Origin: Candidatus Babelota bacterium
GTDB lineage: Bacteria; JAGOBX01
NCBI GenBank assembly: GCA_017999075.1
Contig: JAGOBX010000011.1
Span: 1 to 19,552 of the forward strand
Length of the DNA: 19,552 nucleotides
Reading direction: 5' to 3'
In this document: positions 1 through 6,097 of the stretch, in pieces
Layout: each line of letters starts with the position of its first letter
How positions within the stretch are numbered: position 1 is the stretch's first letter
The notes under the pieces: generated by a model
Told to the model about the DNA's origin: nothing
The model's database searches: none
The model's input: only the letters and a program-made list of their open reading frames with translations
Translations under genes and position numbers: made by a program

Positions 1-95
1 ACCTATAATATTACTGAATTATATAAAAAAAACAAGAACTAAAAATACAAAACCTTAAAATTAAAAAAAATAAGAATTTCCAAATAATTTTTTAT

Positions 96-1079
96 TCAGT
101 TAATTTTATTTATAATTCGTTTATATCCAAGTCCATCAATTTTTAATTTTGAGTTAATACTTAAATTTAATCTTGTTTTGTAATCTGATATTTTTATAAA
201 AAAATCGTTTAATTTAGTTACAAAATCATCAGGATTAAAAATGCCGGCATTTAAAATACAATTATTATAAAAATTTGAATTTCTAAGTTGTTCTGAATTT
301 TGGTTGATGACTATAGAAGGAGTGCCTGTACACATTGTTTCATATAAAGATATACCGCCGCTAATAACAGCAATATCAGAATTATAATATAATTTAGCGA
401 GTTCTGCCGAATTTAATTCTGGTTTTATTATGTGAATATTTTTTTGAGGTTTCATGGAGTTAATTTTTTCAGATGCAGTAATTAAAGTTATTTTCCAGTT
501 ATAAAAGTTTATATTTTTCAAATTAGAAATTAAAAATTCTGCTATTCCTGCTGGATCTGATCCTCCGAAAAATAGAATAACACTTTTAATTTTTTTTCTG
601 ATTTTTTTCTGTTTTTTATTTATTTTTGAATAAACCGGATTTAACAAAATAAATTTTTCTCCGAACAACCTGTTTCTTGAAGATTTTTCATTATGTATAT
701 TTGCATCAATCAGTAAATCGACTGAATTTCTACCGCTGCCTAAATCATCAATTGATATTATTTTTAATCCGATTGATTTTAATTTTTTAACATATTCAAG
801 GTCAGTATCTTTAATGTCTAATACAATAACATTTTTTTTTGAAGAATTATGTTTGGACAATATTTTTTTTATAATATTGAATTCTTCTCCAGATTTATTG
901 AAAGCTAAAAAATTTTTAAATTTCAGCAATCCGGAAAATTTATTAAAAAATAAATTATCACGTTTTATTAGTAATATTTTTTCGGAATTGTTTTCATTAA
1001 TCAAATCATACAGCATCAAACATCTAAATAAATGTCCGGATCCAAAAAATTTATTAATATTAAATCTTAAAATAATCAT
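96..1079 (-). CDS. pseG: PseG-like UDP-sugar hydrolase (pseudaminic acid synthesis)
   Basis: The 327-aa protein resembles PseG, which removes UDP from UDP-2,4-diacetamido-2,4,6-trideoxy-beta-L-altropyranose in the cytoplasm, a step towards the nonulosonic acid that decorates flagellins. Seen: the GT-B-fold start with GSGHLFRCL at residues 13-21 (His16 corresponds to the catalytic His of the family), a DDLGSGRNSVDLLIDAN segment near 112-128, the FGGSDPAG motif near 170-177, and a C-terminal nucleotide-binding stretch (AVISGGISLYETMCTGTP). Length is normal for the family. The ATG start follows the ClC stop by 11 bp with no recognisable Shine-Dalgarno, suggesting co-transcription with the ClC gene. 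No other pse gene is in the window. A related SpsG/legionaminic-acid hydrolase is the main alternative. The link to the flagellins 4 kb away is inference. Confidence 0.8.
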   Translation of the reverse strand: MIILRFNINKFFGSGHLFRCLMLYDLINENNSEKILLIKRDNLFFNKFSGLLKFKNFLAFNKSGEEFNIIKKILSKHNSSKKNVIVLDIKDTDLEYVKKLKSIGLKIISIDDLGSGRNSVDLLIDANIHNEKSSRNRLFGEKFILLNPVYSKINKKQKKIRKKIKSVILFFGGSDPAGIAEFLISNLKNINFYNWKITLITASEKINSMKPQKNIHIIKPELNSAELAKLYYNSDIAVISGGISLYETMCTGTPSIVINQNSEQLRNSNFYNNCILNAGIFNPDDFVTKLNDFFIKISDYKTRLNLSINSKLKIDGLGYKRIINKIN

Positions 1080-1090
1080 TTTTAAAAAAC

Positions 1091-3064
1091 TTATTTTTTA
1101 ACTTGTAAAATTTCGTCTATAGTTCTAACTAATTTATTTTTATTTTTAGCAGTAGTTTCTTTGGCATAAAATTTTATTATATCAGTATGGGTGATAATTC
1201 CAATGACTTTATTTTCTTCTTTGCTGTTTAAAACAGGGAGAACAGAAGTTTCATAACTTCCGAGAAATTTTATAGCAGTATCTATAGAATCGTTTTGATA
1301 TAACATGGGAACAGATTTGTTTTTTATCAAATCACATATTTTCATATCCGGGTTTTTATTGATTATATCTCTTTTTAACATATATTTTTTTAGCATTCCG
1401 AGCATTTTGCCTTTGTCGTCAACAACCGGATAACTGTAAAACTGATAAAAAGTAAAAAGAGGCATAGCATCAGAAACTGTTATATTTCCATTCATAACTT
1501 TTACAGGAGAAGTCATAGCTTCTTTCACAATTGAAGATTTTAAATCAACGCTTTCAGTAGGCAGATAAATTCCTTGATTATTAAGTATAGCATCGTATAT
1601 TGAAGATTTGAATAAATATCTGGATACAGTGAAACTTGCCATATTAGCAAGCATTAATGGCAATATGATTTCATAATTATGAGTCAATTCAAAAACCAGC
1701 AGAATGGAAGTTATAGGGGATTTCATTACTCCTGCAAAAAAAGCTCCCATACCTACTAAAGCATAGGCTCCCATATCTCCTGTTACAGCAGGATAAAACA
1801 AATTTATAACATACCCCACGGATCCGCCTATCATTGACCCGATAAAAATTGCAGGCATTAAAATTCCGCCCGGAATTCCTGCGCTATGACATAAAATAAC
1901 AGCAACAAATTTAAAAATTAGTAAATATATAAGAGTTCTGCCTGTAATATTATTAGCCATCACATCTTCAATTTGTCTGTATAAAGCAGTAGCTGGACCT
2001 ACAGGTTTTTGAATTATTTGATTTTCAGGAGTTTCTTTTATTTTATTACTTTGCGCGATAGAATTGTTCAATAATTCAGAATCATCTGAGGCATAAATAT
2101 TTGTATTTGTCAATCCGGTTTTTATATTGCTTTTCAAAGTTTCTAAAATATTTCCATCACTTTTTTTATTTAATTCGGGTGTGTAATTAAATCCTGTTAT
2201 TTGGGCTGGAAGATAAAATGCCGCAATTCCTATAACAAGCCCGCCCGCTGCAGGAATAAACATTTTAGGAATAATTTTAAATTTAGATATTTTGTTTGTT
2301 GAAAAAATCAATAATTTTATAAATAACCATGATAAAATTCCGCAGCATATGCCAAGTCCCAAATAAAAAATTAATTCAAGAGGCTGAACAAGCTGATATT
2401 TCGCGACAATAAATGAGGGATGGTTTCCAAGCATCAATCTCTGCAGAGTAGAAGCAAGTACGCAGGATATGATAGTAGTTCCAATTATGTGAGTGGAAAA
2501 ATTTCCGAGTAATTCTTCAAGAACAAACATGATTCCTGTTATTGGAGTATTAAACGCCGCAGCCAAACCACCGGCCGAACCACATATAACAAGATTTTTT
2601 ATATTAGCTTTTTTTAAAGAAAAAATTTGTCCGATCCATGAACCTATTATTCCGCATATAAAAATTGTAGGACCTTCAGCGCCGACTGCTAATCCTCCTC
2701 CAATACATAACACACAAACAGCGAATTTACCGAATATTTCTTTTGCAGGGAAAATACCGTATCTGTAATATAAGGCAGTTTTCAATTGAGGAATTCCACT
2801 GCCTTTAGATTGAGGAAAAATATAAGTAAGAAATATTCCTGCAAATAAAGAACATGCTGCAGGAATTATAATAAAATGACAGTTTGTTTCAAAATGAAAA
2901 GAATGATTAAAATACAGAAAATTTTCAAACCAGTGAATAGAATATTTGAAAATTACAGCAGCAAACCCGCTTAATAATCCGACAAGGACGATTAAACCTG
3001 GAAGCAGTAAATTAGGATCATTTTTAATTTTTTCAATTATATTTTGTATATATTTTTTTATCAT
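1091..3064 (-). CDS. ClC-family H+/anion antiporter with CBS pair
   Basis: This 657-aa polytopic membrane protein has the ClC signatures: GSGIP (88-92), GAEGP (128-132, with gating glutamate Glu130), FNTPITGIMFVLEE (171-184, Glu184 at the position of the internal proton glutamate), GIPGGILMPA (395-404) and NYEIILP (462-468, Tyr463 like CLC-ec1 Tyr445). Both glutamates being present points to a proton-coupled antiporter rather than a channel or a CLC-F fluoride exporter. The C-terminus carries two CBS domains (about 514-568 and 577-634), usually adenine-nucleotide sensors. Unusual: a hydrophilic insert of some 60-70 residues (about 300-370) lies between two core helices, where CLC-ec1 has a short loop. 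The start ATG has no clear Shine-Dalgarno. The gene lies 89 bp after the sensor gene and 11 bp before pseG. The transported anion cannot be told from sequence. Confidence 0.93.
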   Translation of the reverse strand: MIKKYIQNIIEKIKNDPNLLLPGLIVLVGLLSGFAAVIFKYSIHWFENFLYFNHSFHFETNCHFIIIPAACSLFAGIFLTYIFPQSKGSGIPQLKTALYYRYGIFPAKEIFGKFAVCVLCIGGGLAVGAEGPTIFICGIIGSWIGQIFSLKKANIKNLVICGSAGGLAAAFNTPITGIMFVLEELLGNFSTHIIGTTIISCVLASTLQRLMLGNHPSFIVAKYQLVQPLELIFYLGLGICCGILSWLFIKLLIFSTNKISKFKIIPKMFIPAAGGLVIGIAAFYLPAQITGFNYTPELNKKSDGNILETLKSNIKTGLTNTNIYASDDSELLNNSIAQSNKIKETPENQIIQKPVGPATALYRQIEDVMANNITGRTLIYLLIFKFVAVILCHSAGIPGGILMPAIFIGSMIGGSVGYVINLFYPAVTGDMGAYALVGMGAFFAGVMKSPITSILLVFELTHNYEIILPLMLANMASFTVSRYLFKSSIYDAILNNQGIYLPTESVDLKSSIVKEAMTSPVKVMNGNITVSDAMPLFTFYQFYSYPVVDDKGKMLGMLKKYMLKRDIINKNPDMKICDLIKNKSVPMLYQNDSIDTAIKFLGSYETSVLPVLNSKEENKVIGIITHTDIIKFYAKETTAKNKNKLVRTIDEILQVKK

Positions 3065-3153
3065 TTCAAAATAACTCTATTATAATAAACAATAAAGAAA
3101 CCATAAAAATCAACTGTATAAATTTTTTATAAAATTATACTTTTAAATAATAA

Positions 3154-4320
3154 TTATTTTTTATCATAACTGTTTTTTATCTGCAAAAGTAGAAGAATGT
3201 ATAATACAACCGAAATTATGATAGCCGAATAATTCATAGAAGAATAAATTTTTGAATAAGGAATTATATAAGAAAGTTTAAAAGGCGCTGATTTGAAATT
3301 ACGCACAACAACAAAATGATCTCCTGCTTTTGTGAATCCTTCGAAATTTTTATCATATAATTCATTAATCTGTTTCAAGATATTTTTTTGTATAACTGTT
3401 TTTAATTCTTTAATATCTTTATCAGAAGATTTTACAAGTTTAGAATGAGCAATTATCTGTTTATAATTATTTGAGATAAAAATATCTCCGCTTTTTATTT
3501 CAAAATCAGAAATAAGTTTATTTAAAACATCAAGAGTTAAATCTGCGGAAACCGTTCCAAGAAAAAATTGTCCGTTATAAACAGGTTTAGCGCAAGTTAT
3601 CATCATTCCTTTTCCGGCAGAGTCGATATATGCAGGCGTCCAGAATAATTTTCTGAGAGGATTATTTTCAGGAAGCCCGAATTTATAAAAATCAAGAGTA
3701 AGCAGTTCTGTAATATGCTTATATATATCCTCTGGTTTGTTTGAAATTGAGTTTGTATGTTCCCAGGGATATATATTTATAAATTCATTTTTTGAAGTGT
3801 AATATACCCATGCTATATTAGGCAAAGAATCTACAGCAGCTCTGAATATATTATTTAAAGCCAAAGCCATTTTTATTTCTCTGTAATATTGCTGATTTCT
3901 TTTTTTTAGCGAACCTGTTCCTCTGATATTTCCGATCATGTTTTTTGAGTATGGCAAAGGAAAACTATCGAGAGTGTAAAACATTTTTTGTTGTGAAGGT
4001 ATTTTTGTTTCTATTACGCTTTTAATCAATCTTGAAAATTCATTTTCTTTAGGACTTAATAAATAAACTGTCTCCGCATTTTTTTGAATAGAATCTACAA
4101 AATCAGAGCAAGTCTTTATTATGTATTCAGACTGAATCAATTCTGAGTTAACGCTATTTACAATTAAATTAATTCTTGTCTTATATTGATATATATATTC
4201 ATAAACTATAAAAGTTAAGAATATCATTGTTATAAAAAAATACATCAGTTTTTTTGATCCTGTTTTTTTAGCAGTTATGTTTCCGGCATCAGTATTATCT
4301 AATTCTTTGAAATCCGTCAT
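3154..4320 (-). CDS. dCache-like membrane sensor protein without output domain
   Basis: The 388-aa protein has one N-terminal membrane helix (about 24-44), a roughly 315-residue extracytoplasmic region and a second helix (about 364-381) followed by only seven residues. The extracytoplasmic part looks like a double Cache (PDC) ligand-binding domain: a long helix after TM1, a NIAWVYYTSKNEFINIYPW segment, and a WTPAYIDSAGKGMMITCAKPVY...GTVSADLTLDVL segment typical of the membrane-distal Cache pocket. Such domains normally sit on chemoreceptors, histidine kinases or diguanylate cyclases, but here nothing follows TM2 and the stop codon is clear. The start ATG has a good ribosome site (AAAGGAGAAAC). 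It may work with a separate signalling partner, or be a decayed chemoreceptor. Ligand and role are unknown. It is divergent from the flagellin genes and heads the ClC-pseG cluster. Confidence 0.72.
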   Translation of the reverse strand: MTDFKELDNTDAGNITAKKTGSKKLMYFFITMIFLTFIVYEYIYQYKTRINLIVNSVNSELIQSEYIIKTCSDFVDSIQKNAETVYLLSPKENEFSRLIKSVIETKIPSQQKMFYTLDSFPLPYSKNMIGNIRGTGSLKKRNQQYYREIKMALALNNIFRAAVDSLPNIAWVYYTSKNEFINIYPWEHTNSISNKPEDIYKHITELLTLDFYKFGLPENNPLRKLFWTPAYIDSAGKGMMITCAKPVYNGQFFLGTVSADLTLDVLNKLISDFEIKSGDIFISNNYKQIIAHSKLVKSSDKDIKELKTVIQKNILKQINELYDKNFEGFTKAGDHFVVVRNFKSAPFKLSYIIPYSKIYSSMNYSAIIISVVLYILLLLQIKNSYDKK

Positions 4321-4534
4321 AATTTAGTTTCTCCTTTAAAAATTTACCTGTAAAATAAAATAATGAATATTTTATAATTAAAAAAATAAATTTTACCTTA
4401 TATCAGATTTTTTAAAAAAACAATTTATTTATTAATTTATGTTATATTTTTTTTATTTATAAATGATTTTTTAAAAAATATAAAAATATAATTTATTGAT
4501 AATAAATAAGTTAATAAATAAATGAAAAAAAAAT
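4321..4534. other. AT-rich intergenic DNA upstream of the sigma-28 promoter
   Basis: About 210 bp of almost pure A/T runs between the divergent sensor gene and the flagellin promoter. I see no ORF. It holds the ribosome site of the sensor gene (at about 4327-4337, complementary strand) and phased A/T tracts that could act as curved DNA or an UP element for the sigma-28 promoter. No convincing promoter for the sensor gene was found. Confidence 0.4.
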
Positions 4535-4561
4535 TTAAGTTTTTAAAATATATGCCGATAT
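4535..4561 (+). promoter_or_regulatory. Sigma-28 (FliA/SigD-type) flagellar promoter
   Basis: The -35 element TTAAGTTT (4535-4542), an 11-nt spacer, and the -10 element GCCGATAT (4554-4561) match the sigma-28 consensus TAAAGTTT-N11-GCCGATAA at 7 of 8 positions in each half with exact spacing. Transcription would start near 4568, about 410 nt upstream of the first flagellin. I found no second sigma-28 site before either flagellin, so this promoter probably drives both. Confidence 0.88.
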
Positions 4562-4588
4562 ATAATAGTGAAAAAGGTTTAAAATATT

Positions 4589-4606
4589 AATCACAGGGAT
4601 GTGATT
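4589..4606 (+). promoter_or_regulatory. Candidate CsrA-binding hairpin in flagellin leader
   Basis: A perfect 7-bp stem (AATCACA, 4589-4595, with TGTGATT, 4600-4606) presents GGGA (4596-4599) as its loop. Positions 4593-4602 read ACAGGGATGT, an exact match to the core ACARGGAUGU of the known CsrA SELEX consensus, in which ACA/UGU are paired and GGA is in the loop. It lies about 20 nt into the predicted sigma-28 transcript. Binding by CsrA is inferred. A DNA-binding protein could also use the dyad. Confidence 0.6.
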
Positions 4607-4718
4607 GTTGGTATTGATATAAAAATCAGTACTGATAAAATGAAATGGATTTAAATACCTTTCTAAAAAGTATTCATTCATTTAAAAAAAATCCCTGTAA
4701 AAAAAGAATAAAAAATAA

Positions 4719-4731
4719 ATGAGGAGGTGAT
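4719..4731 (+). promoter_or_regulatory. Orphan strong Shine-Dalgarno with two-codon minigene
   Basis: GAGGAGGTGAT (4721-4731) is almost fully complementary to the 3' end of 16S rRNA, a stronger ribosome site than those of the flagellins, yet no ORF follows at a usable distance. The same bases form ATG AGG AGG TGA (4719-4730). It may be a ribosome standby or decoy site within the leader, or chance. Confidence 0.35.
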
Positions 4732-4934
4732 TATATTATAGTATAAAAAATAAATATAATTTATGAAAGTTTTATGTTTTTAAAATATTGGATTTTCCAA
4801 ATAATAAGTAATTATTTATCTGTTGAAAGAAAAAATATTATGTATTTATAATTTTATAATAAATTCTGAAGACAGAAAGCAATACTTATATTCCGGAAAT
4901 TTTACTATCCAATATTAAAATTTTAAAAAGTATC

Positions 4935-4972
4935 GCTTAGGCAAGGAAGCTTAAGAAATTCAAGGAGGAATT
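4935..4972 (+). promoter_or_regulatory. Paired GGA hairpins covering the first flagellin's ribosome site
   Basis: Two small hairpins precede the start codon. GCTT (4935-4938) pairs with AAGC (4947-4950), looping AGGCAAGG. AATTC (4957-4961) pairs with GAATT (4968-4972), looping AAGGAG, the Shine-Dalgarno itself. Both carry AAGGA (4943-4947 and 4962-4966), the ANGGA motif of CsrA, 19 nt apart and therefore bridgeable by one CsrA dimer. The arrangement parallels the two CsrA sites of the Bacillus subtilis hag leader. The stems are short, so this rests on pattern, not energy. Confidence 0.5.
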
Positions 4973-4975
4973 ACT

Positions 4976-5794
4976 ATGTCTTTAAGAATTATGAATAATG
5001 TGGAAGCGCAATTTGCGCATCGCCAATTAAGTCTTACAAATGGAAAATTAAACAAATCATTAGAAAAATTATCATCAGGTTACAGAATAAATCATGCTGC
5101 AGACGATGCTGCAGGTTTAGCAATTTCAGAAAAATTAAGAACTCAGGTTAATGGACTTGAACAATCAAGAAGAAATATTATGGATGGTATTTCTTTACTG
5201 CAGACAGCTGAAGGCGGACTTGATGAGCTTCATTCAATACTGCAGAGAATGAGAGTCCTTTCAATTCAGGCATCAAATGGAACTTTAACCACTACAGACA
5301 GAGGACTAATTCAATCTGAAGTTGATCAATTATTGTGTGAAATTGATAGAATGTCATCAACAGTAACTTTCAACAATATTCAGTTATTCAATTATACTGA
5401 CGGTTCATTAAAGATTCAGGCCGGTGCGTCACAAGGTCAGACTTTAACTGTAACATTAAGTTCAATTTCAACTACAGATTTAAGTATTGACGGATTATCA
5501 ATAACTTCAACAACAGGCGCAGAATCAGCAATAACATTATTAACTACAGCTATAGATAATATTTCACGCAGACGCGCTACAATCGGAGCTATGCAGAATC
5601 GTCTTGAACATACATATAATTTTGCAGGGATCAGCCGTGAAAATCAGATGGCAGCAGAATCAAGAATCAGAGATGTTGATTTTGCTGAAGAAATGATTAC
5701 ATTTACTAAAACTCAAATTCTTGCTCAAGCAGGTAACTCTATGTTAGCTCAGGCAAATTTGAGACCACAAGCGGTTCTTCAACTTTTAGGTTAA
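4976..5794 (+). CDS. fliC: Flagellin (short, D0-D1 only), first of a tandem pair
   Basis: The 272-aa filament subunit is exported by the flagellar type III system. The N-terminal D0/D1 region shows MSLRIMNNVEAQFAHRQL, then LSSGYRINHAADDAAGLAISEKLR (32-55) and NIMDGISLLQTAEG (67-80), all flagellin hallmarks. The C-terminal D1/D0 part shows ENQMAAESRIRDVDFAEEM and ends in QANLRPQAVLQLLG. Only some 60 Ser/Thr-rich residues lie between (about 145-200), so there is no outer D2/D3 domain. This exposed stretch is where O-glycans would be attached if the organism makes pseudaminic acid. Cys121 is odd because flagellins usually lack cysteine; the tandem copy has Ser there. The start is fixed by AAGGAGG at 4962-4968. 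It is preceded by a sigma-28 promoter and a long leader, and probably co-transcribed with the second copy. Confidence 0.97.
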   Translation: MSLRIMNNVEAQFAHRQLSLTNGKLNKSLEKLSSGYRINHAADDAAGLAISEKLRTQVNGLEQSRRNIMDGISLLQTAEGGLDELHSILQRMRVLSIQASNGTLTTTDRGLIQSEVDQLLCEIDRMSSTVTFNNIQLFNYTDGSLKIQAGASQGQTLTVTLSSISTTDLSIDGLSITSTTGAESAITLLTTAIDNISRRRATIGAMQNRLEHTYNFAGISRENQMAAESRIRDVDFAEEMITFTKTQILAQAGNSMLAQANLRPQAVLQLLG

Positions 5795-5812
5795 TAAAGG
5801 TTGGTGTAACCA

Positions 5813-5857
5813 ATGAATAAATATTGGGTTTTTGAGATAGAATTCTCTATCTCCTGA
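5813..5857 (+). other. Possible 14-codon leader ORF between flagellins
   Basis: ATG at 5813 opens a 14-codon frame (MNKYWVFEIEFSIS) ending with TGA at 5855-5857, overlapping the hairpin at 5834-5853. Upstream AAGG (5796-5800) is a weak ribosome site at long spacing. It may be a translated leader that changes folding of the spacer, or chance; I lean to chance. Confidence 0.2.
5834..5853 (+). promoter_or_regulatory. Perfect 8-bp hairpin between the flagellins
   Basis: GAGATAGA (5834-5841) pairs fully with TCTATCTC (5846-5853) around the loop ATTC. No T-tract follows, so it does not look like an intrinsic terminator. It lies 40 nt after the first flagellin stop and could protect the 3' end of a processed first-flagellin mRNA or mark a processing site. 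Confidence 0.5.
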
Positions 5858-5866
5858 GGATAAAAG

Positions 5867-5947
5867 GGTATTGTTATATTTTTTTGCCGCAGCGGCTTAG
5901 TCCGGTTACGAGGGATACGGATTTTGCTGCTGCGTAAAAACAATATC
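5867..5947 (+). ncRNA. 81-nt rod-like RNA structure in the flagellin spacer
   Basis: This is the GC-richest patch of the spacer and folds by eye into one rod. GGTATTGTT (5867-5875) pairs with AACAATATC (5939-5947). CGCAGCGGC (5888-5896) pairs with GCTGCTGCG (5926-5934). AGTCCG (5899-5904) pairs with CGGATT (5918-5923). Only one G-U pair is needed per arm. A symmetric TT/TT internal loop separates the last two stems, and the apical loop (5905-5917) contains GGGA (5912-5915). It lies inside the predicted two-flagellin transcript. It may be a cis-acting leader element of the second flagellin or a separately processed RNA. I do not recognise a known family. Confidence 0.5.
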
Positions 5948-6032
5948 GTTAGGAATTAAGTTATTTGACAATTAAATAATAAGCCAAACCCCTGAGAGGT
6001 TAACCGGAAACTTTAATTATTTTTAATATAAA

Positions 6033-6093
6033 TCGGGCAAGGGATTGTCCGAACCGTATAGTTGTTATACGGGAACTCATGGAGGGAGGAGTT
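6033..6093 (+). promoter_or_regulatory. Three tandem hairpins covering the second flagellin's ribosome site
   Basis: Three hairpins sit 1 nt apart. TCGGGCAA (6033-6040) with TTGTCCGA (6045-6052) is an 8-bp stem with one G-U pair and loop GGGA. CCGTATA (6054-6060) with TATACGG (6066-6072) is a perfect 7-bp stem with loop GTTGT. AACTC (6074-6078) with GAGTT (6089-6093) has the loop ATGGAGGGAG, which holds the Shine-Dalgarno and the ANGGA motif ATGGA. GGA in loops both upstream and at the ribosome site is the usual form of a two-site CsrA target. GGCAAGG also occurs before the first flagellin (4940-4946). CsrA binding is inferred. Confidence 0.55.
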
Positions 6094-6097
6094 TTTT

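Larger units (their letters stand above)
4562..4975 (+). promoter_or_regulatory. Long structured 5' leader of the first flagellin
   Basis: No credible gene lies in these ~410 nt between the sigma-28 promoter and the flagellin start. The RNA could form several elements: hairpin 4589-4606; hairpin 4611-4632 (GTATTGAT with ATCAGTAC, one G-U pair); a competing perfect palindrome 4625-4636 (ATCAGTACTGAT); hairpin 4654-4674 (AATAC/GTATT); hairpin 4864-4877 (TTCTG-AAGA-CAGAA); and a 10-bp long-range pairing of AATATTGGAT (4784-4793) with ATCCAATATT (4907-4916). ATCCCTGT (4691-4698) is the exact complement of ACAGGGAT (4593-4600) and could unmake the first hairpin. Such a leader suggests RNA-level control; function is not established. 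Confidence 0.5.

Noticed and set aside
1-95. Terminator for the minus-strand pseG cluster
   Set aside because: The minus strand has T-rich runs but no GC-containing hairpin. The end of the operon may lie outside the window.
2493-2768. Open frame on the plus strand inside the ClC gene, and similar long antisense frames inside the amylase, kinase, folC and pheS genes
   Set aside because: They are antisense to proteins with clear motifs, have no ribosome site and resemble no family.
5965-5993. TTGACA at 5965-5970 as a promoter for the second flagellin
   Set aside because: No -10-like hexamer lies 15-19 nt downstream (the place is GC-rich ACCCCT), and it lacks any sigma-28 or sigma-54 pattern.
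6062-6097. Upstream TTG start adding 12 residues to the second flagellin
   Set aside because: It lies before the Shine-Dalgarno at 6081-6091 and within predicted hairpins. The conserved flagellin start MALRI begins at ATG 6098.
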